From positions 1-63,642 of the forward strand of contig JAUCBJ010001353.1 of NCBI GenBank assembly GCA_032718475.1: 63,642 nt of DNA. The letters run 5' to 3'. The stretch is from Nemertoderma westbladi. Lineage: Eukaryota; Xenacoelomorpha; Nemertodermatida; Nemertodermatidae. The notes beneath the pieces are model-generated. The model was not told where the DNA came from. It saw nothing but the letters and a program-made list of their open reading frames with translations, and made no database searches. Shown here one piece after another: positions 44,452-54,540 of the stretch. The translations under genes and the position numbers were made by a program. The stretch's first letter is position 1, and every line of letters begins with the position of its first letter.

Positions 44452-44642
44452 GAGGCGTGTTGGGGGAACCAAAACAATATGCGAAAGTTAACACATGTTA
44501 CAATATTATGCAGGTTACTTATTTGTGGTAATAAGGGTCCGATAACAATACACAAGTAAAATATAAATCGAATATTGAGTATTTAGAGGGTCAGGTCAAG
44601 TGCGGTCGCGGTCAGTAGCCACTTCTTAAAATCTAATGTATG

Positions 44643-44866
44643 TGCCCCACTGGACTCAGCGGGGCAGTTCCCACCTGGATCATGTGAGACAGCTTTACAC
44701 CTGGATCATGTGGGACAGTGCCTACATCGCTACATGGATCATGTGGGACAGTGCCTACATGGATCATGTGGGACAGTGCCCACCTGGATCATTAGGGACA
44801 TTGCCTACCTGGATCATGTGGGGACAGGTCCCACCTTTATCATTAGGGACATTGCCTACCTGGATC
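44643..44866. repeat. 24-28 bp minisatellite containing the exon 2 splice donor
   Basis: Units of CCTGGATCATGTGGGACAGTG type, about nine copies. On the minus strand each unit reads GATCCAGGT or GATCCATGT. The last unit supplies the exon 2 donor itself (GATCCAG|GTAGGC), and an identical 13-mer recurs 51 bp into the intron. Confidence 0.88.
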
Positions 44867-45049
44867 TAGGAAGGCCACGATTAATGGGGGTGGTAGGATT
44901 GTATCGACGAGACCGAGAGGATGGTAGCGACCTATTGGGACGGTGTATGTTGGAAGATATAAGACCACTAGCCCTGTTTCTGTATGTCGACCGCGCATTG
45001 TCTGCTACGTTACGGATTTGGTGTTGCGAAGAAGATTGTATACCGGCAT
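44860..45049 (-). CDS. Exon 2 of the PDE-N-like gene
   Basis: The minus-strand acceptor CGTTTTCTAG ends at 45050 and the donor CAG|GTAGGC begins at 44859. The 190-nt exon supplies two bases, 62 codons and two bases, joining exon 1 (one base left) and exon 3 (one base needed) without a stop. The peptide is rich in Ser, Arg and Asn (RNVADNARSTYRNRASG), apparently disordered, like the linker that separates the N-terminal helical region from the GAF domains in PDE5 and PDE11. It is supported by phase and site agreement only. Confidence 0.68.
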
Positions 45050-45565
45050 CTAGAAAACGAAGATACAAATTTAAATTGCGCCAAACTCACCGCACACAAC
45101 TATTAAAAATGAGCAAAATAAACTTGTGTATGCTATGTTATGATTTATGAATATCGCCAGAATAACAATAAAATATTAATTTTTGCACATAGCGGTATAG
45201 TAGAATGACATAAATATGAACACATCTGGCAATGTAATGTTATAATAAAAATACAGATACTGGTATTGGTATACTATACAGGCACAATGACTCACTACAG
45301 TAGAATTAGTAAAATAATTAAAATGAATAGTTTATTTACAGTACTTACATGTACAGTTGATACATATTAATTATTAAATAAAAATTGAATTGACTGTATG
45401 ACTGTGTGCAAAATATCATGAAGATAGAAATAAGAACTGATGAACTTAGTCCCGGTGCACAGATACACTTGACCACAGCGCTGTGATTGCATAGTGACTT
45501 TCATTAGTAAAATGGTCGAACACAGGATAAGATACACATACAGATATATAGGTACCGGTGCTTAC

Positions 45566-45920
45566 TTGAGTTACAAACTAAGTTTAATTCCTCTTCAGTG
45601 GAAGTGGAACCACTATCGGCACCCGCCCCGCAGCCACCTAACAGCATCTGCAACCATTTAGTTATTTGACTTGCATTACATTTTCTAACGACGAACTGAT
45701 CAAGGAAATCTGAGTTGTTTTGAAGATAATCTTCCAAGAAAGCCTTGATGAAGGCCCCGTTCTCCAAGCATATATTAAGGAATAGTGATTTAGTGACGAC
45801 CAATGCGCAAGAAGTATCGATAGTTAGTTGCATATTTCGTACCGTATTGAGGTATTGCCCGTTAGTTAACACTAATACGTACATGTGTGCTACATTTTGT
45901 AGTCCGAAATGTTTCAGCAT
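45566..45920 (-). CDS. Exon 1 of the PDE-N-like gene
   Basis: The first coding exon of a five-exon minus-strand gene; donor TCAA|GTAAGC after 45566. The frame is open from about 45990. Possible ATGs are at 45920, 45884 and 45833; I give the first. The segment IKAFLEDYLQNNSDFLDQFV followed by VRKCNASQITKWL fits the pattern at the N-terminus of cyclic-nucleotide phosphodiesterases PDE5/PDE11 (a short helix, then F-x-V-R-K, then I/V-x-x-W-L/F). In those enzymes this precedes tandem GAF domains and the HD catalytic domain, but no GAF or HD exon is found here: the joined transcript stops after about 575 (5a) or 587 (5b) residues. It may be a diverged, truncated relative or a different family with a similar helix. 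Confidence 0.6.
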
Positions 45921-46472
45921 CAAGTTTGTTAAAGAAATTTTGGAATTAATACTCCAGGCGCCATCTATCCCTAGATTAAGGCATTAAATATATGCTTAAA
46001 CATTCCTATGACCATAAATGTCTATTTATACACCACTGAGAATAGAAAACCTCCAAAGGTACATGTCAACTACAAAATGTAGTCTTGAGTTCTCCATATA
46101 ATCACATATGAAATTGTTGTTATAGAGTGAGGGGTTGTGTTCAATATGATGCAGAAACAGGTTATATACAGTCAGTAAAGTAATATTGATGTTTTAGGTA
46201 AGAGCTACACATTCATGCTACACAACAACACTCAATAGCTAATTCTGAGGCACCTGCCCATCTGAAAAATTATCTTATTGGCGATTTCCCCAACCATAAA
46301 TTTAATCAAAGTCAATTTTGATTGGGTCTTTACATTATTACAATTACAATAAGAATTATTACTTGACAAAACGAAATCATATATGTCAGTCAGTAAGTCT
46401 GCAAGATCATTGTGTAGGTTGTACGTTTTATTATTTTATTTCTATATGTACGTACCCACCCGGTTTCCGTAA
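45921..46472. other. Noncoding or 5' region of the minus-strand gene
   Basis: The exon 1 frame remains open up to about 45990, with an acceptor-like TTAATCTAG near 45978, so a further 5' exon is possible. Nothing else was recognised up to the piggyBac fragment. Confidence 0.5.
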
Positions 46473-47180
46473 ATGTCCAGAGTTTGGCGTAGTTTAGAAC
46501 ATCATATAATATTTGGCGAAGATGTTCATGATGGCAGTGAAGGTTCATCTGATGAAGCAAGTGAAGGGGAAGAAAATATTAGGCTTATTGAGGAAAGTGA
46601 AAATGACTGTGATTCAAACATTGATAATATTTCAGGTTTATTGAGTGATAGTGATTTTGAACTTGAGATCGAGAGCAGCTGTAGTGGTGGTAGTGATAGT
46701 GAGTCTGATTCAGGAGAATCTATATCCACATTACCACGGCACAAATGAAAATATCATTTTAGCACGTTCTGGTGATGAGTATGTTGAATCAGAACCCAAA
46801 CCAAGAAAGAAATCACGGATAGATATTGTCAGAGTTGTACCTAGAGTTTTACAAAACCCAATAACGGAACTTGATAGTTTTTTTATGTTTTTTACAATTG
46901 AAATTATTTACATCATATTGCGTGAGACCAATAGAAAATGTCGAATCCTAGGTGAAAAACTTGGAAAACATTCATTCAGTTTTCATTTGTTGAGCTAAAA
47001 GCGAGCCTGGCTGTACTGATAATGGCAGGAGTATATAAAAGTGCACATCAAAACATTCAAGAGCTCTGGCATCCGATTCATGGACCACCATTCTTTAAAG
47101 CTACTCTTGGCTTTCAACGATTCAAATTTCTAATTCGCTGTCTACGATTTGATAATATTCTTACAAGAATTGTGAATTAA
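46473..47180 (+). pseudogene. piggyBac transposase fragment with frameshifts
   Basis: The frame opens at an ATG with an acidic N-terminus (GSEGSSDEASEGEEN), as usual for piggyBac transposases. It shifts near 46740, continues as NPITELDSFFMFFTIEIIYI and TNRKCRILGEKLG, then shifts again near 46990 into ELKASLAVLIMAGVYKSAHQ and LWHPIHGPPFFKATLGFQRF. It ends at RCLRFDNILTR near 47170. These segments match the start of the DDE_Tnp_1_7 domain. The sequence stops before the catalytic Asp residues, so at least two thirds of the enzyme is lost. A candidate terminal motif follows at 47222-47239. Confidence 0.88.
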
Positions 47181-47221
47181 CAGTCATTTATTGTTTTGGT
47201 TAGAATAATTACCGGTAGTCA

Positions 47222-47239
47222 CTGTAACCTGCTCCTTTC
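47222..47239 (-). other. Terminal-repeat motif, right-facing
   Basis: TGTAACCTGCTCCTTTCC is the inverse of the motif at 44433-44451 and lies about 45 bp after the piggyBac coding remnant. It is likely the right end of the piggyBac element or of a related internally deleted one. Confidence 0.65.
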
Positions 47240-47249
47240 CCCTAAAATA

Positions 47250-49781
47250 TCAGGAACTAACGATATGGATGGGCTGTGCCAGTTTTGTTAGGCGATCTCT
47301 AATATCTTCTGTATGTTTAAAGTAGTCTATTTGGGAGAAATATGTGATAAATCACCCTGATCATGATCTGCAGATCTGAAAACAACATTGTGTTCAGTTC
47401 AGGATGACAGTCTGCAGTCTGGCTGCCTGGTTAGACAGTTAAATAAATGCAAATTTAATTTAGTTTTAATTTAGTTTTACAGCTCAAATGAACCATATAG
47501 GCCTATTGAAATTACTTAGTAAATGCAATTGACATACATGACTACAAATTGTAGCACACATGTACCATTTAGTAAAGACCACAAGTCTGTACCGATTAGT
47601 GTTAAAGATGTTAAGATGTACCGTTCCGACGCAGTGTACGTATAGTGTACCCTATACAGAACTGCAGAACAGGTAGGCTTTCAGAACCAGAAGAAATAGT
47701 ATATATAAGACAGTAAGAAGGATAGACGGGTACCAGTGTACAGGTAATCTTATGTAGGAAAGATAGCTTTATTTCTGTCTTTTTTTACTTGTTTACTGAA
47801 CAGAACTTTTATTTTTTTTTAATATTTTAGGCTTTTTTTACAGAACAAGTAGGCCTACCTGTACCGGTACAACAACTAACTGACTAACTACTACAGTACT
47901 ACCGGTACGGGTACCACTCAAACCAGACTATTCTTCCCTGAACGCTGAACAATTTAACAACGTTTTTTTCTGTTTACTTTTTGACAGTATTTGAAACTAC
48001 CGCTTGACCCACTGCCACTGCCACTGCCAGCCAGTCTGATATACGGTACCCCACCCCGGCACCCGCACCGGTAGAAGTCCGACATTACACACTCGTACAG
48101 TTGGTACTCTACGAGTCGGAGTAGGCCTAGTTAAGGCCTACTAAGTTCACCCCTTCCTGGTGGACATGATTTGTTCATCACCCCCCCCCCCCCCCCCCCC
48201 CCTCTCCCCACAAACACACACTCTCAGATTCACACTTCTCCCTACCCTCTCCGCTGCTGCAATGTATTTTTAAAGTTTATACTATACGCTGCTGCAATGT
48301 ATTTTTAAAGTTTATACTATATCCTAACTAATTGTACAGTGATAATATAATATAATATAACTATCTTTATTGAACTGTTATTTGTTGTTTTGGGAGACAA
48401 CACCTAATACAGAACTTTTTACCTATATATAATTTTTATTTATTTATTTATTTTACACCATGTTCCCAATAATCGTTTGATTTTTTACTACCTCAGTTGC
48501 TGTTGCTGCATTGCATTTTTTCTATAATTTACTATAGCTTTAATTGTCCACTGTTATACCCCAAATCTCTAATTTTGTTTTTAACTTTATATACCACAAT
48601 ACCTAGTTCATAATACTTTTTATTTGCCTTTTATTCCTGACATGAATTTTATATTATAATTTTGTAATTTGGCCTGATGAAGCTGATACACCCGGACCCG
48701 GTATTGAGATTAATTTATAAACTTATATACATGCCGATGGACTATCCTGACCGGGAATTTTAATAAAAATTTTAATACTAATTTGAACTAACGCTTTTTT
48801 TCCCAGCCTATTATCATACTACTTTGTGCGGTCCCGATTACGTTCAGTTTTACCTAAAACCCTGTGTTTTAACCCAGTCAATATTTTATTTATGTGTACA
48901 GTACAATTTCATATATATATTTTACATATGTCTCCGTTAATTTTATTTATTGTGTGTACGGGCTTTAAAAGCATTTGCTTCCTCACGCCCTATTTACATT
49001 AAACATTAAACATACATTAAACAAAACATTAAACATTAAACCAGTTTTGCTCTTTGGTGAATTCAAATTTCCTGCTTTAGTGTGTGAATTGAATGGGATA
49101 GATAGTTGAAGAGCTCACCTATTTTTATCAATTCCTTGACCAGTACAGCAGTATACCTATTACATTAAAAAAAGGTCTGCTCTTTTGACTTACAATAATA
49201 TAGCTGTCAATAGGCGCGCAGGTAACTGCCCAAGTGGAATCTGCATAATATTCAATATACCTAGGCCTGTGATAAACTTGTAGTAAGATTGCTCTAACAG
49301 TTTCACATATACCGGCTACGAGTTCTCCATGTTCTATTTATTCTCCGCAAATAATATCTCAAAAGCTGTAAAGTCATCGCGCGGATCTCGTGAGTCGTGC
49401 GTTGAATATTACATAGGTCAAACACCTGGGAATTTATTATTGGTGTTATGGGTGAGAATATGAGTGGTTTCATGTATTTTATAACTTTTGTTGGGCTCAG
49501 CTTTGCAAAGTAGGCAATATAATATTGTATGGGGTTCAGTGGAAAGACCGGATTTGAAAATAATATTTAAGGGCGGGGAAAATGTTTGGATAACTCCCGA
49601 ATAAAAAGATCAAACCGTCTTATTGGATGTATATGTATACTGTAGGTAACATGTTCCTTTCCCTTAATTGATAATTAACATTGTTAGCTCGCCGAGAAAA
49701 TATATTAATTCACTGGGGTGCGAATTGCATCAATTACCACACTCTATCTCACAAACAATTGCATTTTAAATCCATTATTGT
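47250..49781. other. Noncoding region with poly(C) and a duplicated 36-mer
   Basis: A run of about 22 C lies at 48179-48201. A 36-bp block (CTGCTGCAATGTATTTTTAA and following bases) occurs twice in tandem near 48251 and 48289. Several CCGGTAC clusters appear at 47860-47920. No coding exon was recognised. Confidence 0.6.
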
Positions 49782-49793
49782 ATTTTAGTAATA

Positions 49794-50294
49794 CTACTAC
49801 TACTACTACTAGGATCGGCATGCTGCATTGCAGCTGGATTTTTAAGAATGCAGTGCCGGCTTGTCAACAAAATTGCACCGCCACAACTCCCTATCACCCA
49901 TGACATTTGCTAGATCATCCGCATCTTCAAGGCCAGTGTCCTTTAAGATGCGTCTCAAGAAAGTCATGGGCTGTCCACCATGCTTATTCACTCCATGAGG
50001 CTGCCAAAGTACAAGATAATGCACTGGCTGGTCGTAACGGCGAAAGCAATGTCCTGCAAAGCGGAGGCGACTTTGTTCTAGTGTCTAGCTTGGGGGAACC
50101 AATGAGACACCTCCAATGTTATATAGTGTCTGGTTGGAGATGTGTGCATTGTACTTGACACAATGAACCCGGCGTAGCATTCTTGTGAATGTGCCATCCA
50201 GAGATTTGGTGTCCTCAGCAGTTAGAGCCCAGCATGGACTCCCGTAGAGGAGTACTGGAACTACTGCTGCTCTAAATAATTAAACCTCTAAATA
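49794..50294 (-). mobile_element. 5'-truncated copy of the RTE-like LINE, with 12-bp target duplication
   Basis: Read on the minus strand, it begins at ATTATTTAGAGCAGCAG in the RT C-terminal region, runs through RFAGHCFRR, MTFLRRILKDTGL and DRELWRCNFVDKPALHS, and ends in AGT triplets. It matches the end of the LINE at 4333-7165 (about 6676-7160) with few changes, but has a frameshift and a stop. The direct repeat ATTTTAGTAATA at 49782-49793 and 50295-50306 is a clean target-site duplication, marking it as a recent insertion. Confidence 0.93.
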
Positions 50295-50344
50295 ATTTTA
50301 GTAATAACATACTACAGTACTTACTATACACATGTCCTGGAATA

Positions 50345-51410
50345 TAGTGTCGTTATTCAAGTACCTGGACCCCCCCCCCCCCCTCCCAAATTTTTCTACA
50401 AATCGTAATGAGATTGCATGAAATTTGAAACAGAGATACAGTAGTTTCACCTCCCTTCTCCTTGCTGGGTGAGCCAGAATTTTTATTTTTGCTTTCAATC
50501 TTTATCTACAAGCGTTTGAAAAAGGTGTCCCCGGTGATATTTCACCAGTTACACTGTAGTTACTCATGAACCTTATCGTGATTTGTTGGTAGAAATAGAA
50601 AGCTACTGTAACCATGCAAGGATCCCAAAAATGTAAAAATATTTGAATTTGGTTGTGAAATACTGTAGCTGAGATATGAGCGTTCAAAAGTTTCATGGTT
50701 TTGCACCTGCGCGAGGCTGTTTTATTTTATTAAATAAAAACACTATATTCTAGAACATTTTGTTTATGAATGAATAGCTCCAAATAACAATAATACAATA
50801 ATATGAATTTATATTATCATTAATTGAGCGTTTAAAACTATAGTTCACCAATGTAATCATCGATAAATGACAATAAGTAAACCGGATTATACAATATTAA
50901 ATAATAGTCTTGCCCATTCCCCCCGAAGAACGAAAACAATAAATAGCTTCATAATAATATGTTTAAAGAAGCATTGCATTGTTGCCCAGCTACGTATGGG
51001 ATAAACAAAACGTTCCAGAATATGATGTATTTATTTTATTAAATAGAATAAATGACATGCGGGGGAAGCAAATACATGCAACTTTCGAATGCCCATATCT
51101 CGGCTATTTCTCTACCAAATTCAAATGTTTTTATTTTACACTTCTGGAATCCTTGCACGACCAGCTTTCTACTGGTACCAACAAATCGCGATAAGATTCA
51201 AGAATAACTGCAGTGTAACTGGTGAAATATCACGGGAGACACCTTTTTCAAACGCTTGTAGCTAAAGATTGAAAGCAAAAATAAAAATTCTGGCTCACCC
51301 AGGAAGGAGGAGGGAGGTGAAACTATCTTTGTTTCAAATTTCATGCAATCCTCACTACGATTTGTAGAAAAATTTGGGGGGGGGGGGGGGTACAGGTAGT
51401 TGAATAATAC
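50345..51410. mobile_element. Foldback element with about 350-bp inverted arms and poly(C)/(G)
   Basis: The left arm (50345-50700) and right arm (51060-51410) are imperfect inverted repeats. Shared blocks include CATGAAATTTGAAAC, GAGCCAGAATTTTTATTTTT, AAGCGTTTGAAAAAGGTG and CAAGTACCTGG followed by a C tract (G tract at the other end). It has no ORF of note. Two more plus-strand single-arm copies lie at 52365-52725 and 60480-60815, so it is a dispersed repeat family, probably a nonautonomous DNA element. Confidence 0.82.
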
Positions 51411-51430
51411 TAAAAATATAACTAAAAATA

Positions 51431-52194
51431 TTAAGGGAAAAGAGCAGGTACAGTAGCGGTGTTTTCTAACGAAAATAATAAAGTATACATTATTTCTTAT
51501 TTCACTTGCGGTCCGAACATACCATTTTCACTTGCGGTCAATGTGCGTCACTATCTGACTATTACTGTATTAACCAAAGGAACGATACAAGAATTCACTG
51601 AAAAGCTGCATATCTGCTGGACTACCCCAACCCCAAACATTTAAATAAGGGTTTTTATTTTACAAAGGAACTATACATTTTATTTGCCGATTAACATTAT
51701 TTACATACATACTTACGAACCCTTATTTAAATACGGGTGTGTTTGTTTACATCTTTGTAGATCTGTTACTGATAACAACAGTTGTGGTATAACCGTACAA
51801 TAGTGCCAGAATTTAAACCAAGCCTTACTAAAGCACAGTAATAATAAGCTGAATGCATGCAGTTCATGGGATTATAGTTAGTTATACACAACCCGCCATA
51901 TGGTGTCAGTGCTATATTATAAGCAATGGGTTCTCACCAACAAATTGTACGGACTTGCAATATTGCTGCTACAGCACTAGTAATTCACTGCTGTTTATTA
52001 CAATGTATTCATTCATTTAAATCCAGATAGGGAGGGAAACTGGGAAGCAATGAAAATTCATCCCTCTCCAGGGGAATTTCGACGCAAATAATAGATGATT
52101 ACTCTCAAAAATAAAACTGGAACCTGTTCTATTGTGTTTAGTTTAATGTTTTGGTTAAAATAACATGCCACTGTAACCTGCTCCTTTCCCTAAA
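51431..52194. mobile_element. 764-bp nonautonomous element with piggyBac-like terminal motif
   Basis: TTAAGGGAAAAGAGCAGG at 51431 and CCTGCTCCTTTCCCTAAA at 52178 are inverted relative to each other. The left flank TTAA fits a piggyBac TTAA target, and the right flank is TAAA, one change away. The ends match the motifs at 44433 and 47239. Inside, ATTTAAATAAGGGTT and its complement (near 51640 and 51718) form another small palindrome. No transposase is present, so it would have been mobilised in trans. Confidence 0.7.
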
Positions 52195-52364
52195 TTGAGA
52201 ATTTTGCGTTTTGCGTCCAGTCCCCCCCCCCCCCCCCCCTGTCTCTTTAAATATGTTGTACTGTACAGTATGTAGGCCCTACTCGACATTTTATAGATTA
52301 CTTATTTTTATGATTACGGATTAATTAATTTATATAAGTTATTAATTAACTAACAACAATATTA

Positions 52365-52725
52365 CACAATGCCCTGGATTATAGTGTCGCGATTCAGTGA
52401 CATGCGTCAACCCGTAAATTTAACTACAAATCTTTACCGTGAAATGGATGCATGGAATTTGAAACAATCCTTAGTGGGTCAGCCAGAAATTTTATAGCTA
52501 AAAATAATTTATTCTTTTTGCTAAAATATTCTTTAAAAATGTCTCCGTCTAGATTTCACCAGCATCACCGCAGTTATTCTTTAGCTTTATAGTGATTTTG
52601 TTGGTACTGATGGAAAGCTGGCCATCAAGGATTCCAAAAATGTAACACAATCTTAATTTTGTTGAAAAAATAGCAGGGATATTGGCGTTCAAAATTTTCA
52701 TGGTGTTACACATGCGCATAGGTAC
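52365..52725 (+). repeat. Diverged single-arm copy of the 50345 foldback family
   Basis: Shared blocks in the same order as the 50345 arm: GGATTATAGTGTCG, GAATTTGAAAC, GTCAGCCAGAA, TTTCACCAGCATC and ATTCCAAAAATGTAA. It is more divergent than the two arms are from each other, hence older. Confidence 0.7.
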
Positions 52726-54540
52726 AATAGTCCTACAGTAAGTTATTAGTTTATTAATTATTTACTATTTATACTGTAATTACGTTTTATAATAAATTGT
52801 TATGTACATTACATCCTTATCGTTGAGTCGGACATCGCCACGCTCTCGGTAAAGTTGTACATGTACATAGTGTAATTACGTTTATATTGGTTTTAGGTTA
52901 GCGTAGTGTAATATTGTATTTGTAACCAAGTAACATAAAATAAATAAGCTGCAAAGCTTTAGGGGTAATCCTATACTGTATAAAACTATCTATTGGATAT
53001 AAACAACTACGTAATAATAATATTACAGTATATAGACATTGCATTATATAGGTATGGCTACTTACTGTATAATATCAATTATCTTATCATTAAAATTTGT
53101 AGAATAATGAGCATGAGGGGGATGGGGGTCGTGTCACTGAATTACTATACTGTACTATCCTATATTCCAGGGTATTGAGTAATAAATGCAATAATAAATT
53201 TATTAATTATAACGAACCTGTCTTTAGACTGGGTAGTTTTTGTCTAAAGCTGAGGCCGGCAAAAACACGATGGATATATTTACCTATATATGTCACTATA
53301 TCACTCACTATGTATGTTCACCAAATGGCTTGAAACCACTTGCATGCATTGTAAAATTGTAAACGCAAGTATTTATCAATTGTTGTCTAGTTGTTGAATA
53401 AAAAAGTTGGGAACGATTCGAAGTGCGATATTCGAAATATTTGCATATTTTCAACATTATTGAACGCGAAATTAAATACCCACAACTCCCTTGCTTGAAA
53501 TGTTTTTCAGGTGATTGATATTTAGCAATTATTATGAGGTTACTTACTACTGAAATCTGACAGAATGCCAAACGTATTATTATAGTTCTATCTCTATTCA
53601 GCCAGTTAGTGTAATGTCAAGCAGTACATCATTTATATATCGTATGTATCTATAGGGCCTAATTGTCATCGTTATAATACTGTCATCAACTTAGGCTAAG
53701 CTCAATTGTAATGCAAAGGCTTAGTAGGTTTTGTATATCTGGGACGTTTACAACAGCTGTCGATTAAACTAACAAAACCATAAAACTGAACCAGGGTGGC
53801 TGCCAGCCGGGTACCAACGGCTGTTGGGTAGACTTAAGGGAACATTTCACAAACTTTCATAGGATGCTTGTACATGTACATTATATTGGTTGCTCCGATG
53901 TTTTTATTAGGCTAACTGAGAATGTATCAGGTATAAATACTGTAATTATAGTGTTCTTTATTTTATTTATCTAATACAGAAAAGACCCCTCCGCAGAATA
54001 AACTGCTCTTTTGGGCCGTTTCTCAGGTTGCGGATATGGATACCATTTCACACATCATCGTAGTAATTGTGATTATGATTTGTTTGCCTAGGCGAATGTG
54101 TATTACATTAGATGGGAGGCAGTTTTTTGGTTGATGCAAGTCATTCTTGGTTTGCATCTTCCAATCCCATCTGTTTCTTGGAGTCCGTGTAAGACAGGTT
54201 CGTTTAAAGCCATCTTGATGGCGTTCTAGTTATTATTAAATTATATATTTTATGTTACAAATATAAGACAAACAATAATAATTTTCTTAAATGATTTTCA
54301 GAATATAAACTTGAAATATAATTGCGGGGCGAGCCGCCTAATTAAAGATTTATACTTGATCAGGTTAATCTCATCTGTGTAAAAATAGGCCGCAGTTAAA
54401 GGCCATTGAAATTAAAATTTATAGATTTTCTTTATTCGTATTGATATAGACTATCCTGTACATATATACATACTATAATTATCAAGCATATAATACATAT
54501 ATATCTATTTAATTATTCGTTATAAAGGTGTAATATACTT
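52726..54540. other. Noncoding region upstream of the FAAH gene
   Basis: AT-rich, no recognised exon. CTTAAGGGAAC near 53834 resembles the piggyBac-like terminus but has no partner. TATAAAGG lies only 20 bp before the FAAH ATG, too close to be its TATA box unless the ATG is used in a leaderless or spliced transcript. Confidence 0.55.

Noticed and set aside
44636-45150. Plus-strand ORFs over the 44.6-45.1 kb region
   Set aside because: They run through the minisatellite and are antisense to exon 2, which has matching splice sites and phases; no plus-strand motif was recognised.
54521-54528. TATAAAGG as the FAAH TATA box
   Set aside because: It lies only 20 bp before the ATG; a transcription start would fall at or after the start codon.
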